Positions 36,133 through 44,841 of a DNA stretch of 64,000 nucleotides are shown one piece after another; the stretch's first letter is position 1; every line of letters starts with the position of its first letter. The stretch covers positions 39,933 to 103,932 of the forward strand of contig NZ_WINH01000014.1 of assembly GCF_010993985.1 (NCBI RefSeq). Direction: 5' to 3'. The notes beneath the pieces were generated by a model. That model did not search any database. It was not told where the DNA came from and saw nothing but the letters and a program-made list of their open reading frames with translations. The translations under genes and the position numbers were made by a program. The DNA is from Paraferrimonas sp. SM1919 (GTDB lineage Bacteria > Pseudomonadota > Gammaproteobacteria > Enterobacterales > Shewanellaceae).

Positions 36133-37458
36133 TTAGAGCATATAACGAAGACGTAATCCAGCAACAAAGTTACCAGCCTTGCTGGTATGCTTAGAAATAG
36201 ATGGAGTAAAGTAGTATTGTAGATCCGGAGCAACACTTAGGCGCGGTGTTAATGCGAACTCATAATAAACTTCCATCGACTTCTCAATACCCCAGTCATC
36301 CACCAGACCAGCATCTTTTGCACGTTGTATACTGGTGGCCGTTGGTTCCACTTCCGCATAACCAATACCAATGGTGTCATCAGCACGACCGAAAGGCGCA
36401 TTGAAAACCACACCACCAACCGCGCTTGCTTTGGTCGCAAAACCGGTTGAACATGCATTAGTACAACCGCCTTTGTAATTAGAGTCACCAGCATCAGCTG
36501 CATAGCGGTCGTAAGAGCGGTTAAAGCGGGCAAACAAGCCTACAGAACCAAAATCTTGGCTCATGCTTACAGAAAGAGTCGTCCCCTCTTTGTTGGCTTC
36601 GTATGCGACTGGATCGTTACTATTCGCCGCCGAGCCCGTATCATCAATATGGGCCATGCTCACCTTGTATGAGCCTTCACCAAAGTCAAATGAAGGCGTT
36701 AAACCAAACTCTAAGTGCTTAACGAATTTGCCATCTTTTAAGCTTGCCACATCAATATCTAAACCTGTCGGCTTAGCATTGTGAAAACCGGTTAGCACAT
36801 ATGCCCAGTCATTTTGTAGCGAGAAAGTGGCACCAATGGCACGGTTTGCTCCCGCCCATGACAAGCCCTGTAGCGAAAACGGTGAGGCTAGGAAAGTTTC
36901 GCGGTCATTGCGCAGGTACTTGTTTTGAGCAAATAGGTAAATGGTATATAGCTGGCCTACACGATAGGTAAACTGGCGATCCCACATGCTTTCTTCCCAC
37001 CAAAGAGCATTAATCGCCGTCACGTTTTTACCTGCTCCGGTCATACCGCCATTCGGCTGAGAGACACCTAAGCCACCACCGTTTGCAAACTGACGAGTGT
37101 AGCTATCATTAAGCATATTAACCATTACACCTGAGAATACGATTTTACCGTAACCTTCATCGTTTTCCCAAAAACGCTTATAGATATTAAAGTCGGTTTC
37201 ATTATCTAGGTAAGTATTACCTTCGCTATCCACTTGCATAATTGGTGCAAGTTGCAGCATATAGTCGATACCATACTTTTCAGAAAACTCACGCTTCATA
37301 TCTTGATAGCTATCAGGCGCGGTTGAAGAACCATAAATTGGGTTTTGAGCTTTGGGTGAAACATACTGAGCATTGTTTTCAAATTTTTGCTGAGCCACGG
37401 CTCCACCAGCAAACAAGCTTACTCCAGTTAATAGAGTAACCAGCTTAGAAAGGTTCAT
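36133..37458 (-). CDS. OprB-like carbohydrate-selective porin
   Basis: A 441-residue outer membrane barrel. The start at 37458 (MNLSKLVTLLTGVSLFAGGA) gives a signal peptide ending near AVAQ and has GGAGAT upstream. The later part has ALWWEESMWDRQFTYRVGQL, SWAGANRAIGATFSLQNDWA and an aromatic-rich end (FVAGLRLRYML), which fit the OprB/RpfN porin family. An internal CTNACSTG loop could form a disulphide. It is upstream of, and on the same strand as, the ureohydrolase operon, with its own terminator; a role in substrate entry is inference. Confidence 0.75.
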   Translation of the reverse strand: MNLSKLVTLLTGVSLFAGGAVAQQKFENNAQYVSPKAQNPIYGSSTAPDSYQDMKREFSEKYGIDYMLQLAPIMQVDSEGNTYLDNETDFNIYKRFWENDEGYGKIVFSGVMVNMLNDSYTRQFANGGGLGVSQPNGGMTGAGKNVTAINALWWEESMWDRQFTYRVGQLYTIYLFAQNKYLRNDRETFLASPFSLQGLSWAGANRAIGATFSLQNDWAYVLTGFHNAKPTGLDIDVASLKDGKFVKHLEFGLTPSFDFGEGSYKVSMAHIDDTGSAANSNDPVAYEANKEGTTLSVSMSQDFGSVGLFARFNRSYDRYAADAGDSNYKGGCTNACSTGFATKASAVGGVVFNAPFGRADDTIGIGYAEVEPTATSIQRAKDAGLVDDWGIEKSMEVYYEFALTPRLSVAPDLQYYFTPSISKHTSKAGNFVAGLRLRYML

Positions 37459-37865
37459 ACGATCTCCAGTCCAAGAAAAAGTGTATAAAAGGGTGTAAAT
37501 CCATAGTGTAGGTTCATTTTTTGCAGTTCGCACAATTGTTCCCACAATAAACTATTCACTTAATTCAAGTTATTGATTGTAAACCTTGGAAAAGTAATAG
37601 CTCTATGGTGTTAATTTGCAGCTCATTCTACCTATTTTCTGGGGGAATTCTTGGGGCAAATTAGGTTTAAAACTAAAACTGGGAGCTATTGCACACTTCT
37701 TTGATCGAGTGACAATAACCTTAAGTTTTGTACCAGTATTTTACTTTATATGCCAAATTTTAAAGTCTAGTCTAAAGTTAATAAAAAAAGCTCCAACCAG
37801 AACAATCGTTCATGGCGCAGCTTTATAGTAATTACTTTCAGGTCGATTAAGAGTCGGAGAACCCA
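37459..37865. other. Divergent promoter region, porin / RND pump
   Basis: 407 bases between divergent genes, A+T-rich. No credible gene; a 70-codon frame at 37616-37828 has no ribosome-binding site or recognisable product. I see no strong operator symmetry. Confidence 0.5.
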
Positions 37866-38984
37866 ATGACAATATACCGCCCACTGCTCACTGCTACAGC
37901 CTTCTTGCTAGGCTTGTCTGCATGTAGCCCAAGTGAAGAAGCTGCCGCACCAATTCAAGCCCCTGCGATCGCCGTTTCAGCTATAGAAGTTAACCTCGGC
38001 ACTATTCATCCAATTTATGAGTTTGTAGGTCGAACCAAAGCCCCTGAAGATGCTGATATTCGCCCTCTGGTTAGTGGACGATTAGTCACCAAAGTGGTTG
38101 AAGCTGGTTCCGATGTTGAACGTGGCCAATTATTATTTGAAATTGATTCTAAACCTTACCAAGTAAAATTAACTTCCGCCCAAGCTGAAGTAGCAAGAGC
38201 AGAGGCCGAAAAGAAACAAGCTTTCCGAACTTTAGAACGCGCTAAAGATCTTTACAAAACAAAAACCCTCTCAGAAATTGATTATGAAGAACGTCAATTA
38301 GCCTATACCACTGCTACCGCTAACCTTGAACTGGCTAAATCAAACCTTGACCAAGCTCAATTAGAATTAGGTTGGACTCAAGTACATAGCCCAATTAATG
38401 GGCGTGTAGGTGAACATAAATACTCCATTGGTGATGTGGTTTCACCCCAGGGGGAACCATTAACCACTATCGTTCAACTTGATGTTTCTCAGGTAAATAT
38501 TTCTGTTAATGAGAAAACGGGTTTAGCCGAGTTCCAAGCAGAAATGCTCAGAGGTCAAAAAGCTTCTGACTTTGATATTTTCTTAAAATTATCAAACGGC
38601 ACTCGTTACCCATATAAAGGTGAAGTCGGCTTCGTGAATAACAGGGTAGATCCAGAATCAGGCACCATTACCGTGCGTCTCGATTTCCCTAATCCTGAAA
38701 AATTATTGCTTCCAGGCCAATACGTTAACGTAGAAGTAGAAGACAAATCAGTAACCACTCTAGTTATCCCTTCACGCGCTGTGCAGTATGACCAAACCGG
38801 TCAGTTCGTAATGATCATCAACAAAGACAACCAAATTGAGCAGCGTTACGTCACCCTATTCCAACAAGTAGGTGAGCAATACCTTGTCAGCAATGGCTTG
38901 GCAGCAGGTGAACGCATCGTGGTTGATGGCCTACAACGTATTCGTGTAGGTGCGACGGTTGAAGCACAGTTAGTGACTGAATAA
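37866..38984 (+). CDS. RND efflux periplasmic adaptor (AcrA/MexE-like lipoprotein)
   Basis: The membrane fusion subunit of a tripartite efflux pump. It has a signal peptide with lipobox LSAC (residues 17-20). The lipoyl half-motifs are around 60-95 and 165-195, with a helical hairpin between (AEVARAEAEKKQAFRTLERA, YTTATANLELAKSNLDQAQ). The beta-barrel and membrane-proximal domain are in the C-terminal half (GTITVRLDFPNPEKLLLPGQ). 372 residues. It lies 16 bases before the pump gene. No TolC-type outer membrane gene follows. Confidence 0.93.
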   Translation: MTIYRPLLTATAFLLGLSACSPSEEAAAPIQAPAIAVSAIEVNLGTIHPIYEFVGRTKAPEDADIRPLVSGRLVTKVVEAGSDVERGQLLFEIDSKPYQVKLTSAQAEVARAEAEKKQAFRTLERAKDLYKTKTLSEIDYEERQLAYTTATANLELAKSNLDQAQLELGWTQVHSPINGRVGEHKYSIGDVVSPQGEPLTTIVQLDVSQVNISVNEKTGLAEFQAEMLRGQKASDFDIFLKLSNGTRYPYKGEVGFVNNRVDPESGTITVRLDFPNPEKLLLPGQYVNVEVEDKSVTTLVIPSRAVQYDQTGQFVMIINKDNQIEQRYVTLFQQVGEQYLVSNGLAAGERIVVDGLQRIRVGATVEAQLVTE

Positions 38985-39000
38985 TTTTCGGGGAATTATC

Positions 39001-42000
39001 ATGGTAGAGTTTTTTATTCGCCGACCAAAGTTTGCAATTGTATTAAGCATCATTATGACCATTATTGGTCTGATTGCACTGTTGCAAGCGCCGGTCGAGC
39101 AATACCCAGCTGTTGCGCCACCAGAGATTGAAGTATCAACTGAGTTCACCGGCGCCAACGCCGAGGTACTGAGAGATACCGTAGCGAAAGAGATTGAAAA
39201 AGAAGTAAACGGTGTAGAAGGCATGATTTATATGAAATCAAAGTCTTCAAACGATGGTAACTACATCCTAACCGTAACTTTTGAAGTAGGTTACAACGCC
39301 GATAAGGCACAGATCCTAGTACAGAACCGTGTAAACCGTGCGATGGCAAAACTGCCTGACGAAGTGAAGCGTTCTGGTGTTAAGGTGGAAAAAACCGCCA
39401 CTAACATTATGCTGGCGATCATGGTGTCTTCCCCCGATCTGACTCGCGATGGTCTATTTCTAAATAACTACGCCAACATGAACATCAAGGACGAGATTGC
39501 TCGTATTCCTGGTGTTTCTAAGGTACGTAACATTGGTGATATGGCCTACGCCATGCGTATTTGGCTAGACCCTGAAAAAATGACTGGCCTAGGCATTACC
39601 CCAGAAGACGTATCTGCTGCCATTGGCGAGCAAAACGTGATTCGTCCAGCGGGTATGGTGGGCGCTGCGCCTTATGGTGACGGTAATCCACAATTCCAAA
39701 TGGTGGTTCGTACTGAAGGTCGTCTAAAACGTGCTGAGCAGTTCAATGACATCGTAATCAAAGCGGACACTGACGGTAAGCTTGTTCGTATTTCTGATGT
39801 GGGTAAAGCTGAGCTTGGTTCACAGCAGTACCTAGTAAAAGCCATGATGAACAAATCTGATGCAGCATTACTTGCGATTTACCAATCTCCAGGGGCGAAC
39901 GCATTAGATATTTCAGCAGGCATTGAAAAGAAAATGGCTGAGTTAGAAGCTCGCTTCCCAGCGGGTGTGGCTTATGACATTCCATACAACCAAACTGAAT
40001 TCGTTAAGGTATCGATTGCTGAGGTAATTGAAACCCTAATCATCGCTATTATTCTGGTAACCATCGTATCTTACGTATTCCTGCAAGACTGGCGCACCAC
40101 CATTATCCCGGTGATTGCCATTCCAGTATCGGTGATTGCCACATTTGCGGTCATGCAGTGGATGGGCATGTCAATGAACATGCTTACACTGTTAGGCCTG
40201 GTGCTAAGTATTGGTGTCGTCGTGGATGCTGCGATTATCGTAGTAGAAAACGTTGAACGCATCATGCATGAAGAGCACTTAGACCCAATGGCTGCGACGT
40301 TAAAAGCCATGAAAGAAGTAACTGCGCCGATCCTTGCGTCTGCATTGGTTCTATTCGCAGTATTTGGTCCGGTAACCATGATGCCAGGCCTAACCGGTCA
40401 ACTTTACCAACAATTTGGTATTACTATTTCGGTATCGGTAGCGCTATCAACCATCAACGCCCTAACCTTGACTCCGGCACTAGCAGCCATTCTTATGCGT
40501 CCTGGTGGCCCAAAACCTGGCAAGTTCCTGCAAGGCTTTAACCGAGTTCTAGACAAAGCTACGATCGGACTAGGTAACACCGTTAGCCTGATGGTAAAAC
40601 GCCTGACTGTTACCCTGTTACTTTTTGGTGCCATGATTGCAGCGATTGTATTTATGGCGGGCAAAATGCCACAGGGCTTCTTACCCGATGAAGACTCTGG
40701 TAGCTTCTTTGTTAACATCGAATTACCAATGGCGGCGTCATTGAACCGTACCCAAGAAATCACTGATGAAGCGATTGACATGGTGCTGGCTCAAGATGGT
40801 GTATCGTCAGTGGTCTCTGCTCCTGGTTTCTCGCTCTTAGGCAACGCGGCAGCGTCAAACTCAGCAATGATGATTGTTAACCTTGAACACTGGTCAGATC
40901 GTAAAGACGCTGAACTCGGTATGAAAGCAATTATGGCTAAGACTCAAGCCCAGCTGAGCACCATTCAAGAAGCTGACATCATTACCTTCTTCGCACCAGC
41001 AATTCCAGCGCTAGGTATGAACAACGGTTTTGAAATGCGTCTTGAAGATACCCAAGGCCGAAGTGCTAAGCAGTTATCTCAGGTTGCCGATGCCTTAATG
41101 GAAAAAGCCATGGCCGATCCTGCGATTGACCTGACTTACACCATGTTCCGTTCATCTGTACCTCAGTTAGAAGTTCAGCTAGACCGTGACAAAATTAAAG
41201 CATCTAACGTCAGTATTGAAACCATCTACACCTCACTACAAACCTACCTAGGTGGTATGTATGTGAACGATTTCAGTGAGTTTGGTCGTAACTTTAAAGT
41301 ATTTTTGCAGTCTTCACCTGATAGTCGTGTGGATGCCAGCGATATTACTAAAATCCACGTTCGTGCGAATGATGGTCGCATGGTGCCGCTAAGCTCATTA
41401 GTTGAAGTGAAAAACGTTCTTGGTCCAGAGGGTGTAGAGCTGTTTAACCTATACAACTCACTAATGATTAACGGTGTTGCAGCAGAGGGTTACTCTTCTG
41501 GTCAAGCGGTAGCGGCGATGGCTAAAATTGCCGATGAAACCCTGCCAGCAGGTTACAAGTACGATTGGTCTGGTCTAACCTACCAGGAGCAAAAAGCGGG
41601 TAACGCAGCGCCACTGATGTTTGGTATGGCAATGCTATTTACCTTCTTATTCCTAGTGGCTCAGTACGAATCTTGGATGACACCATTGGCGATTATCCTG
41701 TGTGTACCTACGGCCGTGTTCGGTGCCTTCTTGCATACTTGGCTAATGAATGGTGATATCAACGTTTACACCCAAGTAGGTCTGGTACTAATGGTTGGGA
41801 TGGCGTCCCGTAACGCAATTCTGATTGTCGAGTTCGCCAAAGAACTGCGTGAAAACAAAGGTATGGGCATTGTTGAAGCGGGGGTAGCCGCCGCTAAACT
41901 TCGTTTCCGTGCGGTACTAATGACAGCATTCTCGTTCATCTTGGGTGTGGTACCACTGGTGATTGCCACCGGTGCGGGTTCTGGTGCTCGTCAAGCCATT

Positions 42001-42141
42001 GGTTTCTCAACCTTTGGTGGTATGACAGCGGCAACGGTTCTAGGCTGTCTAATCGTGCCAGTACTGTTCGTAATCTTCCAGCGTATGCGTGAAAAAGCGA
42101 ACCCAGCGATTACTGAAATGGCCGAATCAAACGCCAAATAA
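39001..42141 (+). CDS. RND efflux pump inner membrane transporter (AcrB/MexF family, HAE1-like)
   Basis: A 1046-residue, 12-helix proton-driven exporter. It starts MVEFFIRRPKFAIVLSIIM, typical of AcrB-type pumps, and keeps the VENVER and GVVPLVIATGAGSGARQAIG signatures and two large periplasmic loops. Two residues of the proton relay differ from AcrB: where AcrB has Asp407-Asp408 this protein has Asp409-Ala410 (VVVDAAIIVVEN), and where AcrB has Lys940 it has Arg937 (ASRNAILIVEF). It forms an operon with the adaptor and ends in a terminator. The substrate is unknown. Confidence 0.94.
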   Translation: MVEFFIRRPKFAIVLSIIMTIIGLIALLQAPVEQYPAVAPPEIEVSTEFTGANAEVLRDTVAKEIEKEVNGVEGMIYMKSKSSNDGNYILTVTFEVGYNADKAQILVQNRVNRAMAKLPDEVKRSGVKVEKTATNIMLAIMVSSPDLTRDGLFLNNYANMNIKDEIARIPGVSKVRNIGDMAYAMRIWLDPEKMTGLGITPEDVSAAIGEQNVIRPAGMVGAAPYGDGNPQFQMVVRTEGRLKRAEQFNDIVIKADTDGKLVRISDVGKAELGSQQYLVKAMMNKSDAALLAIYQSPGANALDISAGIEKKMAELEARFPAGVAYDIPYNQTEFVKVSIAEVIETLIIAIILVTIVSYVFLQDWRTTIIPVIAIPVSVIATFAVMQWMGMSMNMLTLLGLVLSIGVVVDAAIIVVENVERIMHEEHLDPMAATLKAMKEVTAPILASALVLFAVFGPVTMMPGLTGQLYQQFGITISVSVALSTINALTLTPALAAILMRPGGPKPGKFLQGFNRVLDKATIGLGNTVSLMVKRLTVTLLLFGAMIAAIVFMAGKMPQGFLPDEDSGSFFVNIELPMAASLNRTQEITDEAIDMVLAQDGVSSVVSAPGFSLLGNAAASNSAMMIVNLEHWSDRKDAELGMKAIMAKTQAQLSTIQEADIITFFAPAIPALGMNNGFEMRLEDTQGRSAKQLSQVADALMEKAMADPAIDLTYTMFRSSVPQLEVQLDRDKIKASNVSIETIYTSLQTYLGGMYVNDFSEFGRNFKVFLQSSPDSRVDASDITKIHVRANDGRMVPLSSLVEVKNVLGPEGVELFNLYNSLMINGVAAEGYSSGQAVAAMAKIADETLPAGYKYDWSGLTYQEQKAGNAAPLMFGMAMLFTFLFLVAQYESWMTPLAIILCVPTAVFGAFLHTWLMNGDINVYTQVGLVLMVGMASRNAILIVEFAKELRENKGMGIVEAGVAAAKLRFRAVLMTAFSFILGVVPLVIATGAGSGARQAIGFSTFGGMTAATVLGCLIVPVLFVIFQRMREKANPAITEMAESNAK

Positions 42142-42156
42142 AGCTATCGGTTTTAC

Positions 42157-42186
42157 AAAGCCAACTCTTTTAGGGTTGGCTTTTTT
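42157..42186 (+). terminator. Terminator of the RND operon
   Basis: A 9-bp stem (42157-42165 with 42175-42183) followed by a T run. Confidence 0.88.
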
Positions 42187-42210
42187 GTACCTAATACATA
42201 TGTAACTTTC

Positions 42211-42232
42211 GTTAGGTAACACGTTACCTAAC
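42211..42232. promoter_or_regulatory. 22-bp perfect palindrome, candidate operator
   Basis: GTTAGGTAAC-AC-GTTACCTAAC is a perfect inverted repeat with 10-bp arms, 119 bases before the SDR-a copy 2 ATG. A further TTGTTACC half site follows at 42233-42240. It has no T tract, so an operator is more likely than a terminator. The binding protein is unknown. Confidence 0.55.
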
Positions 42233-42351
42233 TTGTTACCTTCACTTTTTCCAGTGTCTAACTGACTAAATTTAAGTCATTTCCATATTATTTACCCATC
42301 GCTGCAAAGCAAGAAGCTAACGTGGCATTTTCGATTGATGAGGAAAAGACG

Positions 42352-43119
42352 ATGAACTTTTTTAATCTAGAAGGCAAAGTTGCCGTAATTACTGGTGGTA
42401 CTTCAGGTATCGGTGCTTCAACAGCAGAGCGTCTAGCTAAAGCGGGTGCTAAAGTCGTTATCGCTGGTCGTAAAGGCGGTGAAGAAGTTGCCGCTAAAAC
42501 TGGCGGCATCTTCGTCAAGACTGACGTAAGCTCTGAAGAATCAGTAAAGAACCTAATGGAAACTGCAAACGCAGAGTTCGGTGGTATCGATATCGTTGTT
42601 AACTGTGCGGGCGTAAACGCAGGTTACAACACACTAATGGAATCTGAGAAGAAAGACTTCGATTTCAACTACAACGTAAACACCATGGGCGTGGTATATG
42701 GTATCAAGCACGCGGTACCTTTCATGAAAAACGGTGGTGCAATCACTAACGTTTCTTCTGCAGCAGGCGTGCAAGGTGTTCCTTACCTAGCACCATATGT
42801 ATCTTCTAAGTGGGCCGTTATCGGTATCACTCGTACGGCGGCGCTAGAGCTAGGCGAAAAGAACATCCGTGTTAACGCGGTATGCCCTACTTCTGTAGAC
42901 ACGCCAATGGCACGCGCTGAAGGCGGTGAGCCACAACTGCGTATGGAACAAAAAGCGGTTCCACTAGGTCGCATTGCAGACCCAGAAGAACTAGCAGCGA
43001 CTATCCACTTCCTATCTGCACCTGACTGTCAGTTCATTAATGGTCAAGCAATTGGTGTTGATGGCGGCTTCTCAGCAGGCATGAGCATTAATGCTTACAA
43101 CACTTTAGCTGCTGAATAA
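42352..43119 (+). CDS. Short-chain dehydrogenase/reductase, SDR-a copy 2
   Basis: A 255-residue classical SDR, paralogue of the operon SDR at 33890 and of the next gene. It has TGGTSGIG, NCAGVNAGYN, the active site YVSSK and the C-terminus GGFSAGMSINAYNTLAAE. The start at 42352 (MNFFNLEGKVAVITGG) has AGGAAAAG upstream; an upstream ATG ten codons earlier lacks one. Codon use is strongly biased to CTA, CGT and AAC like the rplM and pet genes, so high expression is likely. It has its own palindromic upstream site and terminator-like hairpin. Confidence 0.9.
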   Translation: MNFFNLEGKVAVITGGTSGIGASTAERLAKAGAKVVIAGRKGGEEVAAKTGGIFVKTDVSSEESVKNLMETANAEFGGIDIVVNCAGVNAGYNTLMESEKKDFDFNYNVNTMGVVYGIKHAVPFMKNGGAITNVSSAAGVQGVPYLAPYVSSKWAVIGITRTAALELGEKNIRVNAVCPTSVDTPMARAEGGEPQLRMEQKAVPLGRIADPEELAATIHFLSAPDCQFINGQAIGVDGGFSAGMSINAYNTLAAE

Positions 43120-43130
43120 TATACCCCTAA

Positions 43131-43160
43131 AAAGCTAGTAAGTTTACCCTTACTAGCTTT
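43131..43160 (+). terminator. Hairpin after SDR-a copy 2
   Basis: A 12-bp perfect stem (43131-43142 with 43149-43160) and 6-nt loop, but no clean T tract. Confidence 0.65.
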
Positions 43161-43218
43161 ATTGCCCCTGTTATATCCTTCCTAAAACGGTTAAAATTAC
43201 CTCTAAAATACAGTAAGG

Positions 43219-43443
43219 TCCGTTGATCTTTCATGTTTACTTTATGTGCGAATTAAAAGACAAAATAGCAAAGCTTTCAAATTGAAGCATAGATATTCTA
43301 TGTTGATGAGAGTAACCCAGCTAGTTTGACCTTTAAGCACCTCCTTTGGATAGCACTTGTTAGCCATTTCTCCTGCGTTGAAGCTCATTGATGTGGAACA
43401 ACCACAGCTCAATCGCTCCGCCTGTATATAGACTAACAAACCG
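43219..43443 (+). repeat. Dispersed intergenic repeat, copy 1 (full length)
   Basis: About 225 bases without coding content, between two SDR genes. Landmarks are TTTACTTTATGTG, GAATTAAAAG, TTGAAGCATAGATATTCTATG, GAGAGTAACCCAGCTAG, TTGACCTTTAA, TTGTTAGCCATTTCTCCTGC, GAACAACCACAGCTCAATCG and CTCCGCC. The same series occurs in copy 3 (49570-49737), and its two ends in inverted copy 2 (46767-46896). The family looks like a non-autonomous repeat. Confidence 0.75.
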
Positions 43444-43495
43444 CTTTCGATCCAAACAACAAAGGTCAACAGACCATTTAAATCAGGTAATAGAT

Positions 43496-44260
43496 ATGAA
43501 CTTCTTTGATCTTACCAACAAGGTCGCAGTAATCACTGGAGGCTCGTCAGGAATCGGTCAAGCCACAGCAAAAAGACTTCAACAAGCAGGTGCAAAAATT
43601 GTTATTGGCGACCTACGTCCAGACGATGCGCTTCTATCCGAATTAAATGCCACATTTGTTGCAACCGACGTTTCTAAAGAAGAGCAAGTTGCTGCATTAA
43701 TGCAAAAAGCCCATGAAGAACATGGCCGCCTAGATATCGTGGTAAATTGCGCTGGGGTAAACCGTGGCTACAATACCCTAACCGAATGTGAAAAAGACGA
43801 TTTCGACTTTAACTACAACATTAACACCATGGGTGTGGTGTTCGGTATTAAACACGCCGCTAAATACATGAACCAAGGTGGTTCGATTATTAACGTATCA
43901 TCGGCAGCTGGCGTGCAAGGGGTTCCTTACCTAGCCCCTTACGTATCATCAAAGTGGGCCGTTATTGGTATTACTAAAACGGCTGCGCTTGAACTAGGAG
44001 CTAAGAATATTCGTGTCAATGCGGTATGCCCAACGTCGGTGGATACCCCTATGGCCCGCGCCGAAGGTGGTGAACCACAGCTGCGTATGGAACAAAAAGC
44101 GGTGCCACTAGGCCGCATCGCCAAGCCATCAGAGCTGGCCTCGATGATCCACTTCCTAGCCAGTGACGATTGCGCCTTTATTAACGGCCAAGCTATTGGT
44201 GTGGATGGTGGTTTTTCTGCCGGCATGAGCATTGATGCTTATAACACCCTAGCGCAATAG
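43496..44260 (+). CDS. Short-chain dehydrogenase/reductase, SDR-a copy 3
   Basis: A 254-residue SDR, third member of the SDR-a group. Cofactor motif TGGSSGIG, NCAGVNRGYN, active site YVSSK and the end GGFSAGMSIDAYNTLAQ. A region of about 33 residues around CPTSVDTPMARAEGGEPQ is the same in protein as in copy 2, but the DNA differs at many synonymous sites, so the duplication is old and under selection. GDLRPDDA in place of AGRKGGEE after strand beta-2 (Asp at the cofactor site) suggests NAD rather than NADP. The start at 43496 is chosen by homology. Confidence 0.9.
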   Translation: MNFFDLTNKVAVITGGSSGIGQATAKRLQQAGAKIVIGDLRPDDALLSELNATFVATDVSKEEQVAALMQKAHEEHGRLDIVVNCAGVNRGYNTLTECEKDDFDFNYNINTMGVVFGIKHAAKYMNQGGSIINVSSAAGVQGVPYLAPYVSSKWAVIGITKTAALELGAKNIRVNAVCPTSVDTPMARAEGGEPQLRMEQKAVPLGRIAKPSELASMIHFLASDDCAFINGQAIGVDGGFSAGMSIDAYNTLAQ

Positions 44261-44283
44261 TTAATAACTTAAGGCTAACCCGT

Positions 44284-44323
44284 AAGGTTCAGGTGATCCA
44301 GATCACTGTCACACCTGAACCTT
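44284..44323. promoter_or_regulatory. Long inverted repeat enclosing a CRP site
   Basis: 12-bp arms AAGGTTCAGGTG (44284-44295) and CACCTGAACCTT (44312-44323) are perfect complements. Between and overlapping the left arm lies GGTGA-TCCAGA-TCACT (44292-44307), which matches the CRP consensus TGTGA-N6-TCACA at 8 of 10 conserved positions. It is about 125 bases before the acidic repeat protein gene and just after SDR-a copy 3. Confidence 0.6.
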
Positions 44324-44430
44324 AACTGAACTTCTACATCTTGATCACACTTATCCCGTAAGCTACTACCACTAAAGCAAAAACTATCTACTATGGACTC
44401 ATAAATTGATACCGCTAACCGGAGTCCGTT

Positions 44431-44802
44431 ATGAAAAAATTACTTTTAGTTGCTGCTTTAGCTTTCTCTGCAAACTCATTTGCTTACTGTGACTATGAAG
44501 CTGGCGAAATGATCGCTCAAGGTGTTGAAGGGGCTGTAGATGGTGCCATTATTGGTGCGATTGTTGATGGTCGACGTGGCGCGGCAGCGGGCGCCGCTAT
44601 TGGTGGCGCTGCAGGTGCAATCAATGGTTCATACGAAGGTGCATACCTAGATGGCGCTTGTGAAGCTGAGCACTATATCGTTGAAGAAGAAATCATTGAA
44701 GAAGAAATCATTGAAGAAGAAATCATCGAAGAAGAAATCATCGCAGAAGAAATCATCGAAGAGGAAATCATCGAAGAAGAACTTTACTACGACGATTACT
44801 AA
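44431..44802 (+). CDS. Exported glycine-zipper protein with acidic EEEII repeats
   Basis: A 123-residue protein I cannot assign to a named family. It has a signal peptide (MKKLLLVAALAFSANSFA). A glycine-zipper core follows (DGAIIGAIVDGRRGAAAGAA, then IGGAAGAINGSYEGAYLDGA), like those of membrane-inserting outer membrane proteins. The tail is about seven five-residue units of the EEEII type, ending in YYDDY. At DNA level this is a 15-bp tandem repeat (44681-44783). The two Cys (CDYEAGE and DGACEAE) could pair in the periplasm. ATG is preceded by CCGGAGTCC. A terminator follows. Confidence 0.8.
   Translation: MKKLLLVAALAFSANSFAYCDYEAGEMIAQGVEGAVDGAIIGAIVDGRRGAAAGAAIGGAAGAINGSYEGAYLDGACEAEHYIVEEEIIEEEIIEEEIIEEEIIAEEIIEEEIIEEELYYDDY
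44681..44783 (+). repeat. 15-bp tandem repeat encoding EEEII units
   Basis: About seven units of GAAGAAGAAATCATY with few changes (one unit has GCAGAA, one GAGGAA). The repeats keep the frame. Slippage could change the unit number between strains. Confidence 0.9.
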
Positions 44803-44816
44803 TCCCCTTTACTAAG

Positions 44817-44841
44817 AAAAGCAGGCCAGGCCTGCTTTTTT
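44817..44841 (+). terminator. Terminator after the acidic repeat protein gene
   Basis: AAAAGCAGG paired with CCTGCTTTTTT around a short CCAGG loop. Confidence 0.85.

Noticed and set aside
37616..37828. 70-codon frame between porin and RND genes
   Set aside because: No ribosome-binding site, no recognisable product; it lies in a divergent promoter region.
40071..40781. Minus-strand frames inside the RND pump gene
   Set aside because: Opposite-strand shadows without start signals; the pump frame is clearly the coding one.
39001..42141. Heavy-metal (CusA-type) pump because of the Asp-Ala motif
   Set aside because: The rest of the sequence, including the N-terminus and VENVER motif, is of the HAE1 drug/solvent type, and the adaptor is AcrA-like.
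44681..44783. Possible CRISPR or VNTR array
   Set aside because: The 15-bp units are in frame and encode the EEEII tail of an intact gene; there are no spacers.
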